Of a stretch of 64,000 bases of DNA, positions 19,669-29,095 are shown piece after piece. The notes under the pieces were generated by a model. It had not been told where the DNA came from and ran no database searches. It worked only from the letters and a program-made list of their open reading frames with translations. Position numbers and translations under genes: made by a program. Numbering within the stretch: position 1 is the first letter of the stretch; every line of letters starts with the position of its first letter. This stretch comes from Paenibacillus sp. HGH0039. Lineage in GTDB: Bacteria; Bacillota; Bacilli; Paenibacillales; NBRC-103111. The stretch is from NCBI RefSeq assembly GCF_000411255.1, contig NZ_KE150412.1, positions 3,204,842 to 3,268,841 of the forward strand, written 5' to 3'.

Positions 19669-20575
19669 GACAATGGCCCGCCATCTGCGGGAAGGCTTTC
19701 GCAACATCATTCGCAACGGATGGATGACCTTCGCGTCGATCAGTTCCATCACTATTTCGCTTTTTATACTGGGCTTATTCCTGCTGCTGTCATTGAATGT
19801 GAATTATGTGGCAGATCAAATAGAGAAACAAGTCGAAATCCGCGTGTACATGGATTTGAACATTACGGAAGATCAGACCAACCAGTTGAAGCAGGAGCTG
19901 AATGCCCTGCCCGAAGTCCAGAAGGTCACTTTCGTTTCGAAGGAGCAAGGGCTTGAAGATCTCCGGAACCGTCTCGGGGAAGAAGGAAAAGGGTTCCTGG
20001 AAGGTTTCGAAGGCGACGAGAATCCGCTGCCGCCTGCTTTTAAAGTCGAGGTTAAAGACCCCCGGCAAGTGGCGGGAGTTGCAGATAAAATCAATGGGCT
20101 TAACGAAGGCAAGGAACCGAAGCCGATCGGCAGCGTCAAGTACGGCCAGGGCACGGTTGAGAACATGTTCAAAATTACGCAGATTGTCCGCAACGTCGGA
20201 CTCGTTCTTGTAGCGCTTCTCGCTTTTACATCCGTATTTCTGATTGCCAACACCATCAAGCTTACTATTGTCGCCAGACGCAGAGAGATCTCGATCATGA
20301 AGCTGGTCGGCGCGACGAACGCTTTTATCCGCTGGCCGTTCTTTATCGAAGGGGCTCTGCTGGGAATCGGCGGTTCCGCCATACCGGTGGCCGTGCTCCT
20401 GTACGGGTACAACAAGTTGGTGGAGTCCAGCAAGTCGGACCTGAGTATGGTCTTTATCAAATTAAAGCCTTTTGCCGAAATCAGTTATGTCATTGCCGGA
20501 CTGCTGTTATGCCTGGGTTTCCTTATCGGAATTTGGGGCAGCATCATCTCCGTGCGCAAGTTTCTCAAAGTGTAG
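19658..20575 (+). CDS. ftsX: Cell-division membrane protein FtsX
   Basis: FtsX is the four-helix membrane partner of FtsE and carries the extracellular loop that contacts the hydrolase activator or hydrolase. The 305-residue protein has TM1 near residues 23-48 and an extracellular domain of about 125 residues (residues 50-175). Three further helices follow in the C-terminal third (ALLAFTSVFLIANTI, then ALLGIGGSAIPVAVLLYGY and YVIAGLLLCLGFLIGIWG), with the permease motif RRREISIMKLVGAT. ATG 19658 has GAGGTGAG seven bases upstream inside ftsE. The next gene, a coiled-coil M23 hydrolase, is probably its extracellular partner. Confidence 0.95.
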   Translation: MKSRTMARHLREGFRNIIRNGWMTFASISSITISLFILGLFLLLSLNVNYVADQIEKQVEIRVYMDLNITEDQTNQLKQELNALPEVQKVTFVSKEQGLEDLRNRLGEEGKGFLEGFEGDENPLPPAFKVEVKDPRQVAGVADKINGLNEGKEPKPIGSVKYGQGTVENMFKITQIVRNVGLVLVALLAFTSVFLIANTIKLTIVARRREISIMKLVGATNAFIRWPFFIEGALLGIGGSAIPVAVLLYGYNKLVESSKSDLSMVFIKLKPFAEISYVIAGLLLCLGFLIGIWGSIISVRKFLKV

Positions 20576-20619
20576 ACGTGAATGGGCGCATGCACAATGT
20601 GTAAGAGGAGGATCAACAC

Positions 20620-21876
20620 TTGAAGAAAAGACTCATGCCTTTAGTGGTTGCACTCGGAATCTCGACAACATTGCTGCCGTATGCGGTGGCCAACGGGGCT
20701 TCCAACTCGGCCAAAATCGATCAGGAAATTTCGAATATGAAGAAAATGAAGTCCGCAGCCGAACAGAAGGCGAAGGACGTTCAAAATCAGCTTACACAGG
20801 TTCAACAGGAAAAACAGGAAACCGCCAAGGATATCGAAACCTTGATGGACCAGCTCGACAGCGCGACGGCCAAACTTTCCGGCTTGAACGTCCAGATCGA
20901 GAACACGACCGAGGACCTCGAAGACAATGCCAAGCAGCTGGACGAAGCGGAGAAGCGGGTTGAAACCCGGGACGAGCTTTTGAAGAAGCGTATGCGCATT
21001 ATGTATGAGAACGGTTCGGTATCTTATCTGGAAGTCGTCCTGAACTCCACGAGCTTTTCGGATTTTATCGACCGGATGTCGGCGCTGAAATCTATCGTGG
21101 GCCAGGATAAAGAGATTCTGGAAGCGAACAAGAAAGACCGCGCCCTTGTGGCCGAAAAGAAACAGCAGATCGAGAAACAGCTGGCTTATGTGAAAAATCT
21201 GTACGCGCAGACGGAAGATCTTAAGCAGGATCTCCTCGTCAAGGAAAAAGCAAAAGAAGTGAAAATCGCATCCCTGTCCGCCGAGCAGCAGCATTTGGAA
21301 GAGATTAGCAGCGATCAGGAACAGGCGATTATGGAATATGCGAAGAAAGAATCCCAACTTCAGGCCAAGAAAGCAGCCGATGCGAAAGCTGCAGCTGCTG
21401 CTGCTGCGGCAGCCGCAAAGAATTCTTCGTCGTCCGGAAGTTCCGGCATCGGTGGCGGTCCGGCAACGGGTTCCGGAGGCAGCATGGGCTATCCGCTTCC
21501 GAAGAGAGTTTCGCTGTCATCCGGTTACGGAGGCCGTGTAGACCCGATCAACGGATCCTTCGCCGGTCATACGGGAATTGACATGCCTTCACCGCAAGGA
21601 ACCGATATTTATGCGGCGGAATCGGGCACCGTTCTGGTTGCTTCCGAGTGGAGCGGCTACGGCAACTGTGTCATTATCGATCACGGGGGCGGCGTTTGGA
21701 CCCTATACGGACATATACGTAACGGAGGCATTAAGGTTTCCAAAGGTCAATCCGTGAAACGCGGCGAGAAAATCGCAGAGGTAGGTTCAACGGGAAGATC
21801 AACGGGGAATCACCTGCATTTCGAAGTCCGGATCAATTCGAAACCGGTCAATCCGTCCAGCTATATCGGTTATTAA
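20620..21876 (+). CDS. Secreted coiled-coil M23 peptidoglycan endopeptidase (EnvC/PcsB-like)
   Basis: A TTG start with AGAGGAGGA seven bases upstream gives 418 residues. An N-terminal signal peptide (about 1-26) is followed by a long coiled coil (about 28-255), an Ala run and a Gly/Ser linker (about 258-300), and a C-terminal LytM/M23 domain (about 300-418). The zinc and catalytic residues are present: H317 and D321 in GHTGIDM, H365 in LYGH, and H398 and H400 in NHLHFE. The enzyme should therefore be active, unlike E. coli EnvC. The architecture and position, 44 bases after ftsX, fit a hydrolase controlled by FtsEX through its coiled coil. B. subtilis uses the NlpC/P60 enzyme CwlO in this role. 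Confidence 0.92.
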   Translation: MKKRLMPLVVALGISTTLLPYAVANGASNSAKIDQEISNMKKMKSAAEQKAKDVQNQLTQVQQEKQETAKDIETLMDQLDSATAKLSGLNVQIENTTEDLEDNAKQLDEAEKRVETRDELLKKRMRIMYENGSVSYLEVVLNSTSFSDFIDRMSALKSIVGQDKEILEANKKDRALVAEKKQQIEKQLAYVKNLYAQTEDLKQDLLVKEKAKEVKIASLSAEQQHLEEISSDQEQAIMEYAKKESQLQAKKAADAKAAAAAAAAAAKNSSSSGSSGIGGGPATGSGGSMGYPLPKRVSLSSGYGGRVDPINGSFAGHTGIDMPSPQGTDIYAAESGTVLVASEWSGYGNCVIIDHGGGVWTLYGHIRNGGIKVSKGQSVKRGEKIAEVGSTGRSTGNHLHFEVRINSKPVNPSSYIGY

Positions 21877-21971
21877 GGTTTTCGGCGACTGGCACTCATA
21901 AATTGGAAGAGCTTGTCATACACTAACAAGAGCAGCTCATAAGGGTGCAAGTACAAAGGTGGTGAACGGCA

Positions 21972-23426
21972 GTGCAATTCAAAGGGCGTACGGTGATCGC
22001 ATTCGTTCTGCTGGGGATGTTTGCAAGCAGCATTCTGACGCTGACCTTTACGGGCAGAAATCTGCTGCCTCTCGGGAGCAAATCCGTCGGAGCTTCGGCA
22101 ACCGCAGGAAGTTCGGGACTCAGCAGTCAGGACGTCGGCAAAATTGCAAAGACGTACCAGCTGATCGAGAACAAGTATTTGAATAAGGTCGATCACGACA
22201 AAATTATGAACGGCGCCATCAACGGAATGCTGGAGTCGCTTGAAGACCCGTATACCGTGTATATGGATTCCAATGAAGCGAAGCAGTTCAGCGAGAGCAT
22301 CAATTCTTCGTTCGAAGGGATCGGGGCAGAGGTTACGTCGGAAGACGGCAAAATCAAAGTCGTTTCCCCGATCAAGGGATCGCCGGCCGAGAAAGCCGGA
22401 ATCATGGCTAACGATGTAATCGTATCTGTCAACGGTGAAAAATTGGACGGGCTAACCGTTAATCAGGCGGTCGTCAAAATCCGCGGCCAGAAAGGCACTC
22501 AGGCCAAACTGGAGATTTTGCGGCAGGGTTCGACGGAGCCGGTTCAAGTGGTTGTAGTCCGTGACGAAATCGACATTGAGACGGTTTTCGGCGAAATGCT
22601 TGAGGGCGGCATCGGCAAGATCGAAATCCGCCAGTTTTCGGCAAATACCACGGAGCACTTCCAGCAGGAGCTGAAGAAGCTGGAGACGCAGGGAATGAAA
22701 GGGCTCGTAATCGACGTCCGGAACGATCCCGGCGGTCTTCTCAACGTTGTGATAGATATTGTCGAGCCGTTTGTGCCGAAGGGCAAACCGATCGTACAGA
22801 TCGAAAACCGGGAAGGCAAACGGGAAGCGACTACGTCCAAGGACGGCAGCAAGAAGTATCCGGTTGTCGTGCTGACGAATAAGGGAAGCGCCAGCGCTTC
22901 GGAGATTTTGGCGGGAGCGTTTAAAGAAGCGGTCGGCAGCAAGACCGTTGGCGAAACTACGTTCGGCAAAGGCACCGTGCAGGAAACGTATGTGAAGGAA
23001 ATGGGAGACGGCAGCAATATCAAAATGACCGTCTACAAGTGGCTGACCCCGGACGGGAACTGGATCCACAAGAAGGGGATCGAACCGGATATCGCGGTCG
23101 AGCAGCCGGCATTCTTCAAAGCATCGATTCTGTCCAAGAAAGATACTTTAAAGCCGGACAGCAACAGCGACGATGTGAAGAACCTGCAGCTGATGCTGAC
23201 CGGTGTAGGCTATGAACCGGGCCGGACAGACGGCTACTACAGCAGCAAAACGGCGGATGCCGTCAAGGCGTTCCAGAAGAGCAGCGGTCTGCCCGTGACC
23301 GGTAATGTGGATGCGGCGACGGCCAAGAAGTTGGAAAGCGCCGTTCTGGAAGCCGTTAAGCTTCCGAAGAACGACAACCAGCTGAAAGCGGCCGTTAAAG
23401 AGCTGCAGACCCAGCTTTCGAAATAA
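21972..23426 (+). CDS. ctpB: C-terminal processing peptidase CtpB, S41 family
   Basis: The 484-residue exported serine protease starts at GTG 21972 (AAAGGTGGTGA upstream). It has a signal anchor (about 8-26), a PDZ domain (about 105-185) with the GIGAEV and GLTVNQAVVKIRG motifs, the S41 catalytic core (about 190-365), and a C-terminal peptidoglycan-binding-1 domain (about 385-455). The catalytic serine lies in NKGSASASEILAG and the general-base lysine in TTFGKGTVQ. In B. subtilis CtpB (YvjB) cuts SpoIVFA to help activate sigma-K late in sporulation, and its gene also lies next to ftsEX. A vegetative role in processing cell-wall enzymes is equally possible here. It ends the ftsE operon before a strong terminator. 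Confidence 0.93.
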   Translation: MQFKGRTVIAFVLLGMFASSILTLTFTGRNLLPLGSKSVGASATAGSSGLSSQDVGKIAKTYQLIENKYLNKVDHDKIMNGAINGMLESLEDPYTVYMDSNEAKQFSESINSSFEGIGAEVTSEDGKIKVVSPIKGSPAEKAGIMANDVIVSVNGEKLDGLTVNQAVVKIRGQKGTQAKLEILRQGSTEPVQVVVVRDEIDIETVFGEMLEGGIGKIEIRQFSANTTEHFQQELKKLETQGMKGLVIDVRNDPGGLLNVVIDIVEPFVPKGKPIVQIENREGKREATTSKDGSKKYPVVVLTNKGSASASEILAGAFKEAVGSKTVGETTFGKGTVQETYVKEMGDGSNIKMTVYKWLTPDGNWIHKKGIEPDIAVEQPAFFKASILSKKDTLKPDSNSDDVKNLQLMLTGVGYEPGRTDGYYSSKTADAVKAFQKSSGLPVTGNVDAATAKKLESAVLEAVKLPKNDNQLKAAVKELQTQLSK

Positions 23427-23428
23427 AA

Positions 23429-23484
23429 GAGGGACGGTAGGACTTTGCGCGCTCCGGCGCGGGTCCGGCCGTCCTCTTCTTTTT
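23429..23484 (+). terminator. Intrinsic terminator after ctpB
   Basis: AGAGGGACGG (23429-23438) pairs with CCGTCCTCT (23469-23477), with further pairing in the loop, followed by TCTTTTT. Confidence 0.85.
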
Positions 23485-23601
23485 GCCAATTGCATGGGGA
23501 CGGAAGGAAATGAAAGGGGCGGGTCGAATGTATATAACTAAGTCGGACCGTCGGATTTTTTACAAAAAAGAAGCGTGTTTCGAGCCTCGAGGGAGTGAGT
23601 T

Positions 23602-24891
23602 ATGGACATTATTGCGGAAATTGCCGGACGTTTCTTGACGGCGTTCGGCCGGTTATGGCTGAACCCTTTTACGTATATCGGACTTCTTCTCGTCCTTCTG
23701 CAGTACCGGAAACAAATTCAATTTGAACGAAAATTGTTTGCCACCCGCCTTCATTCCCTAATCGGGGAGACCTGGCGGACTTATTTATGGGGCTGGGTCG
23801 CGGGACTCGGCGTATCGGTCGTTATGCTGTTCGTAGGCGTCTCCCTGCAAGCCGATACGATTCTGCTGCTGTGGGGCCTCTCCGTCGCGATGATTCTCAT
23901 CCGCATCCGTTTTCTGTGCCTCGCTTATTCGGTGGGACTCCTCGGTATTCTGCAGGTTGTGCTGGCCGGACTGCCCGCCCCTGGAGGGGGCGGTTTCTGG
24001 AGCAGCGTGGCTGCTGTGGTAAGGAATGCGGACGTTCCGTCCCTGCTTGCTCTGGTGGCTGTCCTACATGCGGCGGAGGCCCTGTTGATCCGTTCACAGG
24101 GAGCCCGGATGGCGAGCCCCATGTTCTACGAGGGCAAGCGGGGCAAGATCGTCGGAGGTTACCAGCTCCAGGGATTCTGGCCGGTGCCGCTTTTCCTCGC
24201 GGTTCCGGTTCAAGCGGGTACGGGAGCGGTTGATTTTCCCTGGTCGCCGCTGTTTACCGGCGATGCTCTGATGGCGGGCTGGAGCTTGCTCGCATTCCCC
24301 GCCATGATCGGGTTTACGGAGCTGACGATGACCCGGCTTCCGAAGGAGAAGGTGGGGCGAAGCTCCGCTATGCTGCTGGTCTATGCAGCGGTGCTCTTCC
24401 TCTCCGCGCTGCTTGCGCAGGTCTGGAGTCCGTTCACCGTTGTCGCTGCCGTGCTGGGAATTGTGCTGCACGAAGCGGTGATCTGGTACGGACGATGGGA
24501 AGAAGCGCAGCGCAGCCCGTGCTTTATCAACCAGCCCCGCGGGCTGAAGATTCTGGCGGTGGTGCCCGGCAGCCCCGCCGCCGAGCTGGGGCTGAGACCC
24601 GGAGAGCTTGTACACAAGGTAAACGGCGTCCGGGTCCACAGCAAAACCGAGCTGCACCAGGCGATCCAGGTGAGCTCGGCGTACTGCAAGCTGGAGATCG
24701 TCGACATGGAAGGCGAGATCCGTTTTCACAAGCGGGCCGTCTTCGCGGGTGAACATCATCAGCTGGGCATCGTCATTTGTCCGGATCAGGATGCCGTTTA
24801 TTACGTCGAAATCCGGCAGCTGCCGCTGCTGACTTATTTTACGAGAAAGCTGACGGGGCTGTTGACGAAACGTTCGGAAGAAATCTTGTAG
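23602..24891 (+). CDS. minJ: MinJ-like polytopic PDZ protein
   Basis: The 429-residue protein has about seven hydrophobic segments in its first ~310 residues and a single C-terminal PDZ domain (about 325-405) with GLKILAVVPGSPAAELGLRPGE and VNGVRVHSKTELHQAI. B. subtilis MinJ (YvjD) has the same order of membrane segments then PDZ and bridges MinCD to DivIVA at the division site. The gene lies between ctpB and uvrB in both. Sequence similarity is modest by eye, but the N-terminal NPFTYIGLLLVLLQYRKQI and ERKLF pattern also agrees. I infer a division-site topology role; a generic PDZ membrane protein is the alternative. A bidirectional terminator follows at 25036-25077. Confidence 0.75.
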   Translation: MDIIAEIAGRFLTAFGRLWLNPFTYIGLLLVLLQYRKQIQFERKLFATRLHSLIGETWRTYLWGWVAGLGVSVVMLFVGVSLQADTILLLWGLSVAMILIRIRFLCLAYSVGLLGILQVVLAGLPAPGGGGFWSSVAAVVRNADVPSLLALVAVLHAAEALLIRSQGARMASPMFYEGKRGKIVGGYQLQGFWPVPLFLAVPVQAGTGAVDFPWSPLFTGDALMAGWSLLAFPAMIGFTELTMTRLPKEKVGRSSAMLLVYAAVLFLSALLAQVWSPFTVVAAVLGIVLHEAVIWYGRWEEAQRSPCFINQPRGLKILAVVPGSPAAELGLRPGELVHKVNGVRVHSKTELHQAIQVSSAYCKLEIVDMEGEIRFHKRAVFAGEHHQLGIVICPDQDAVYYVEIRQLPLLTYFTRKLTGLLTKRSEEIL

Positions 24892-25035
24892 GGAGCGAAC
24901 GGAGCGAGTTCCACGGGGAAATCGGTTCTCAAACGCGCATGTCCGCATTCTGCTCGCTGCCGAGCAGTTTAGAGACAGGCGGAAGCAGACGCTGCAGGAA
25001 CTGGCACACCGGCTTGCGGGCTCTTCATCCAAATA

Positions 25036-25077
25036 AAAACCTCGACATCACCTTATGGTGACCGTCGAGGTTTTTTT
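25036..25077. terminator. Bidirectional terminator between minJ and motB
   Basis: AAACCTCGAC and TCACC pair with GGTGA and GTCGAGGTTT around TTAT, with A-rich sequence before and seven T residues after, so it serves both convergent genes. Confidence 0.92.
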
Positions 25078-25139
25078 AGCGCTGCGATGCAGGCGGGAGG
25101 GAAGAAAAGTTTCCCAAACCTTAACAATAGGAGCGTGAA

Positions 25140-26006
25140 CTAGTTAGCTTTTGCTGGAGCCGCTTCCGCGACAGCTGCCGGCGGCGCTTCTTTCTGTGGC
25201 TGCGGCTGCTGCTCGTCATTTTGGAACTCCCTCAATACGACGATCTCCACACGCCGGTTCTTGGCGCGGTTCTCTTCGCTTGTGTTAGGCATTTTAGGAA
25301 CGGTATCCGCATAAGCCGTCGCCATCAGATGATCGTCGCTCAGTTTAGCCGTATTCGTAAAATAACGGAGTACGGAAAGCGACCGCGCAAACGAGAGTCC
25401 CCAGTTATCTTTGTAAGCCGATCCGGATGAAATCGGAATATTATCGGTATGTCCTTCGATGCTGACCCGGTTGCTCAGCGTAGGTAGAAGGGTAGCGAGC
25501 TTTTCAAGTACGGGATAAGCGGCCGGTTTGAGATCGGCTTTACCCAGATCGAACAGGAACAGATCGTTCAGCGTAATGGCGATGCCCCGCGGTGTATCCG
25601 ATGCGGAAACTTTAGCTTCCAGGTTGTTCTCTTTGATGTACGCCTGAATCGCTTGAAGCATGTCCTTGAGCTGCTGCTCTTTCTTGGCCGCTTCTTCCGC
25701 GGAGGTATCCTTCTTAGGCTTGGTTCCGTCGCTCGCCGTGGGTATAATCGTGCCGGAAATTCCGCTGCCTTGAGGCAGAAGGGATTCATTTTTCATAAAT
25801 TGCGAATTCAGGGCCTTGGCCATAGTCTCGTATTTGTTCATATCGACTTTGCTCATCGCGTACATGACGATAAAAAATACCAGGAGCAGCGTAATCAAGT
25901 CGGAATAAGTAATCAGCCAGCGTTCATGGTTCACGTGTTCTTCTTGTTTCTTACCTCTCTTCCGCAAGAACGGCACCCGCCTCTCCGCTGCTTTGCTTAT
26001 CGGCAT
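25140..26006 (-). CDS. motB: Flagellar stator protein MotB (or MotS)
   Basis: MotB pairs with MotA to form the ion-driven stator and anchors it to peptidoglycan. The 288-residue frame has one transmembrane helix containing the ion-binding aspartate (about D36 in WLITYSDLITLLL), an Ala/Lys-rich linker, and an OmpA-type peptidoglycan-binding domain (about 150-260) with SIEGHTDNIP and NRRVEIVV. The start is uncertain. The ATG at 26006 overlaps motA by 56 bases and has a weak ribosome-binding site; a GTG at 25976 with GGAGAGG upstream would shorten the protein by ten residues. The helix reads LLVFFIVMYAMSKVD, somewhat like sodium-type MotS, so the coupling ion is open. Confidence 0.92.
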   Translation of the reverse strand: MPISKAAERRVPFLRKRGKKQEEHVNHERWLITYSDLITLLLVFFIVMYAMSKVDMNKYETMAKALNSQFMKNESLLPQGSGISGTIIPTASDGTKPKKDTSAEEAAKKEQQLKDMLQAIQAYIKENNLEAKVSASDTPRGIAITLNDLFLFDLGKADLKPAAYPVLEKLATLLPTLSNRVSIEGHTDNIPISSGSAYKDNWGLSFARSLSVLRYFTNTAKLSDDHLMATAYADTVPKMPNTSEENRAKNRRVEIVVLREFQNDEQQPQPQKEAPPAAVAEAAPAKAN

Positions 26007-26751
26007 TCTTCTCGTGAACGAAGGAAGCCAGCTTTTTGCGGATCAACTGAGGATTCTCACCGGCCTGTAGAGCCAGAATGCCTTCCAGCATCAGTTCCAT
26101 TTCGGAAATTTGCTCTTTGCCGCGCAGCTTGATCTTGTTGCCGATCGGCAGATAGACCACGTTGGCGAACATAACGCCGTACAGGGTGGCGGAGAAAGCG
26201 ACCGCGATGGCCGGACCGAGTGTGGAAGGGTCGGACAAGTTGCCGAGTACGTGAATAAGTCCGAGCACCGTTCCGATAATTCCCATGGTCGGAGAGTAGC
26301 CGCCTGCGGCTTCGAACATTTTGGACATGCCGTCGTTGCGGTGTTCGATGGAATCCATTTCAAGCTCCAGAATCTGCCGGGTAAGCTCCGGATCCGTTCC
26401 GTCTACGACCATCATAAGACCGTCTCTCAGAAAAGGATTGGGATGCTCCTGGGCTCTCTGTTCCAGGGCCAGTACGCCTTCGCGGCGGGCGATGGAAGCC
26501 ATGTCGACGATTTCGTCGATGGTGGCGGTCGTGTCCCGCTGGGTTTGCTTGAATGCGATTCCGAGCGCTTTCGGAATTTTTTTGAGTGTTGCTACCGGGA
26601 AACTCACCGCGACTGCACCGAAGGTGCCTCCGAAGACGATCAGCATGGCACTTGGAACGAGGAGCGAGGTCAGATGACCGCCGTCCCACATGTATCCCCC
26701 GATTAGTGCCCCCAAGCCGAGTATAAGCCCTAACAATGTTGCCAAATCCAC
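25951..26751 (-). CDS. motA: Flagellar stator protein MotA (or MotP)
   Basis: The 266-residue protein has four transmembrane helices with a large cytoplasmic loop between the second and third. It shows the MotA/TolQ/ExbB signatures GYSPTMGIIGTVLGLIHVL (helix 3) and AIAVAFSATLYGVMFANVVY (helix 4). Charged loop residues in the segment from about 85 to 140 would contact FliG in the rotor. It starts with MDLATLLGLILGLGALIGGY, preceded on the minus strand by AGAGGTGG. It is translationally coupled to motB by gene overlap. No sigma-D promoter was recognised immediately upstream. Confidence 0.93.
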   Translation of the reverse strand: MDLATLLGLILGLGALIGGYMWDGGHLTSLLVPSAMLIVFGGTFGAVAVSFPVATLKKIPKALGIAFKQTQRDTTATIDEIVDMASIARREGVLALEQRAQEHPNPFLRDGLMMVVDGTDPELTRQILELEMDSIEHRNDGMSKMFEAAGGYSPTMGIIGTVLGLIHVLGNLSDPSTLGPAIAVAFSATLYGVMFANVVYLPIGNKIKLRGKEQISEMELMLEGILALQAGENPQLIRKKLASFVHEKNADKQSSGEAGAVLAEER

Positions 26752-26837
26752 GATTGACCACCTCTAGAATCGAAATATGTTCATGATGCAGACCAGGCTG
26801 CCGCCTAAAATAAGGAAATGAAAATGAGTCTGAATAT

Positions 26838-26886
26838 TTGCAACCGGATCATAAAAAGAGTATAATTATACGGGAACACATATTCT
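26838..26886 (+). promoter_or_regulatory. uvrB promoter with possible LexA box
   Basis: TTGCAA (26838-26843), 17 bases and TATAAT (26861-26866) form a promoter. GAACACATATTC (26874-26885), just past the expected start site, differs at one position from the GAACNNNNGTTC core of the Gram-positive LexA (DinR) box. A second half-matching site, ending in ATGTTC, lies at 26923-26934. SOS control of uvrB is established in B. subtilis; here it is inferred. Confidence 0.55.
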
Positions 26887-27041
26887 TATTTCCGGCAGCC
26901 CGAATATCTCCGTTGTAGGTAAGTATATATGTTCTATATCGGAGCAAGACGGGTAAAAGTTTATAGGTATTAAGACAGGCATACGGGGTGCAAGCCGCCG
27001 CGTGCTTTTAAATTTGACTACCTGACGGTGGGTGATAAATT

Positions 27042-29039
27042 TTGAGTGAAATAATCAAGAGCACGAACAAGTTTGAACTCGTATCGGATTTTTCTCCTCA
27101 GGGAGACCAGCCTTCCGCGATCCAAGAGCTCGTCAAAAGCATACAGAACGGGACGAGGCACCAGACGCTTTTGGGCGCAACGGGTACGGGAAAGACGTTT
27201 ACGGCGGCTCAGGTCATTGCCCAGCTAAACCGTCCGACCCTCATTATTGCGCACAATAAGACGCTGGCGGCTCAGCTTTGCAGCGAGTTCCAGGAGTTTT
27301 TTCCGAACAACGCCGTGTCTTATTTCGTCAGCTACTATGATTACTATCAGCCGGAGGCTTATATAGCTTCTTCGGATACGTATATAGAGAAAGACTCCAG
27401 CATCAATGAAGAAATCGATAAGCTCCGCCATTCGGCGACGAGTTCTTTGTTTGAACGCAGAGACGTTATCATCATAGCGAGCGTGTCGTGTATTTACGGC
27501 CTCGGTTCACCTGCGGAATACGGATCGCTGCTGCTGTCGCTGCGCACCGGAATGGAGAAGTCCCGCAACGAGATTCTTCACCGGCTTGTGGACATCCAGT
27601 ATCAGCGCAACGATATGAACTTCGTGCGCGGCACGTTCCGTGTCCGTGGCGATGTCATTGAGATTTTCCCGGCTTCCCGAAGCGAACAGGCTGTCCGTGT
27701 GGAACTGTTCGGGGACGAGATCGAGCGGATCACCGAAATCGACGTGCTTACGGGCGAGATTCTGGGTGAACGCGACCATATCGCGATTTTTCCGGCGTCT
27801 CACTTCGTAACGAAAGAAGATACGATGAAGCGTGCGCTGGTGAACATCGAGCGCGAGCTGGAGGAGCGGCTCGAGGAACTGCGCGGCAAGGGCAAGCTGC
27901 TCGAAGCGCAGAGACTGGAACAGAGAACGCGCTACGACATCGAAATGATGGCGGAGATGGGCTTCTGCTCCGGGATCGAGAACTATTCCGGGCCGCTGAC
28001 GTTCCGCGAACGCGGGGCGACGCCTTATACGCTTCTCGATTATTTCCCGGACGACATGCTGGTGATGGTCGACGAGTCCCACGTGACGCTGCCCCAGATC
28101 CGTGCGATGTACAACGGGGACCGGGCGCGCAAGGAAGTGCTGGTCGAGCACGGATTCCGTCTGCCGTCCGCGCTGGATAACCGTCCTCTGCAGTTCGAGG
28201 AGTTCGAACGCAAGGTGAATCAGATCGTTTATATCTCGGCAACGCCGGGGCCATACGAGCTGGAACACTGTCCGGAGATGGTTCAGCAGATTATCCGTCC
28301 GACCGGACTGCTTGATCCGATCATTGAAGTGAGGCCAACCAAAGGTCAGATCGACGACCTCATCGGCGAGATTCAAGACCGGATCGCCAAGGACGAGCGG
28401 GTTCTCGTGACGACCCTCACGAAGAAGATGTCCGAGGATTTAACGGATTACTTCAAGGAAATCGGCATTAAGGTGCGTTATCTGCATTCCGATATCAAGA
28501 CTTTGGAGAGGATGCAAATCCTCCGCGACCTGCGGCTCGGTACCTTCCACGTTCTTGTGGGAATCAACCTGCTTAGGGAGGGGCTTGATTTGCCGGAAGT
28601 TTCGCTGGTGGCTATTCTGGATGCCGACAAAGAAGGCTTCCTCCGCGCGGAACGTTCGCTGATCCAGACGATCGGCCGGGCGGCCCGGAATGCGGATGGA
28701 CGCGTGATTATGTACGGCGATAAAATTACGGATTCCATGGATAAGGCGATTAAGGAAACCGAACGCCGCCGGACCATACAGGAAGCCTACAATATAGAGC
28801 ACGGGATAACCCCGCAAACCATTGCCAAGAAGATTCGCGACGTAATCGAGGCGACGAAAGTCGCCGAGGAGAAGACGGAGTACCTGGCAGAAGTGAAGAC
28901 AGGCAAGATGTCCAAGAAAGATCGCGCCGCGGTAATCGAACGTCTCGAGGCAGAGATGAAAGATGCGGCGAAGAGTTTGCAATTTGAGAGAGCTGCGGAA
29001 TTGCGCGATGCTCTTCTTGAACTGAAAGCGGAAGGTTAG
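27042..29039 (+). CDS. uvrB: Excinuclease ABC subunit B
   Basis: UvrB is the damage-verifying helicase-like core of nucleotide excision repair, loaded by UvrA and then recruiting UvrC. The 665-residue protein has Walker [13 protein letters not shown] (about 44-55), the beta-hairpin region [10 protein letters not shown] used to probe damaged DNA, helicase motifs with [10 protein letters not shown], and [24 protein letters not shown]-terminal UVR domain (about 625-665) reads [20 protein letters not shown]. The start is a TTG with GGTGGGTGAT upstream. Unlike many genomes, uvrA does not follow immediately: a hairpin and about 470 bases separate them. Confidence 0.98.
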   Translation: MSEIIKSTNKFELVSDFSPQGDQPSAIQELVKSIQNGTRHQTLLGATGTGKTFTAAQVIAQLNRPTLIIAHNKTLAAQLCSEFQEFFPNNAVSYFVSYYDYYQPEAYIASSDTYIEKDSSINEEIDKLRHSATSSLFERRDVIIIASVSCIYGLGSPAEYGSLLLSLRTGMEKSRNEILHRLVDIQYQRNDMNFVRGTFRVRGDVIEIFPASRSEQAVRVELFGDEIERITEIDVLTGEILGERDHIAIFPASHFVTKEDTMKRALVNIERELEERLEELRGKGKLLEAQRLEQRTRYDIEMMAEMGFCSGIENYSGPLTFRERGATPYTLLDYFPDDMLVMVDESHVTLPQIRAMYNGDRARKEVLVEHGFRLPSALDNRPLQFEEFERKVNQIVYISATPGPYELEHCPEMVQQIIRPTGLLDPIIEVRPTKGQIDDLIGEIQDRIAKDERVLVTTLTKKMSEDLTDYFKEIGIKVRYLHSDIKTLERMQILRDLRLGTFHVLVGINLLREGLDLPEVSLVAILDADKEGFLRAERSLIQTIGRAARNADGRVIMYGDKITDSMDKAIKETERRRTIQEAYNIEHGITPQTIAKKIRDVIEATKVAEEKTEYLAEVKTGKMSKKDRAAVIERLEAEMKDAAKSLQFERAAELRDALLELKAEG

Positions 29040-29058
29040 GATAGCAACGATGCGGCAC

Positions 29059-29095
29059 AGACAGGCAGGAGAACAGAAAGGGATCCTGCCTGTCT
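29059..29095 (+). repeat. Strong hairpin after uvrB without T-run
   Basis: AGACAGGCAGGA (29059-29070) pairs perfectly with TCCTGCCTGTCT (29084-29095) around a 13-base loop. What follows (GTCTGCTTATATCC) is not a T-tract, so termination would be inefficient or it stabilises the mRNA 3' end. Confidence 0.7.
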
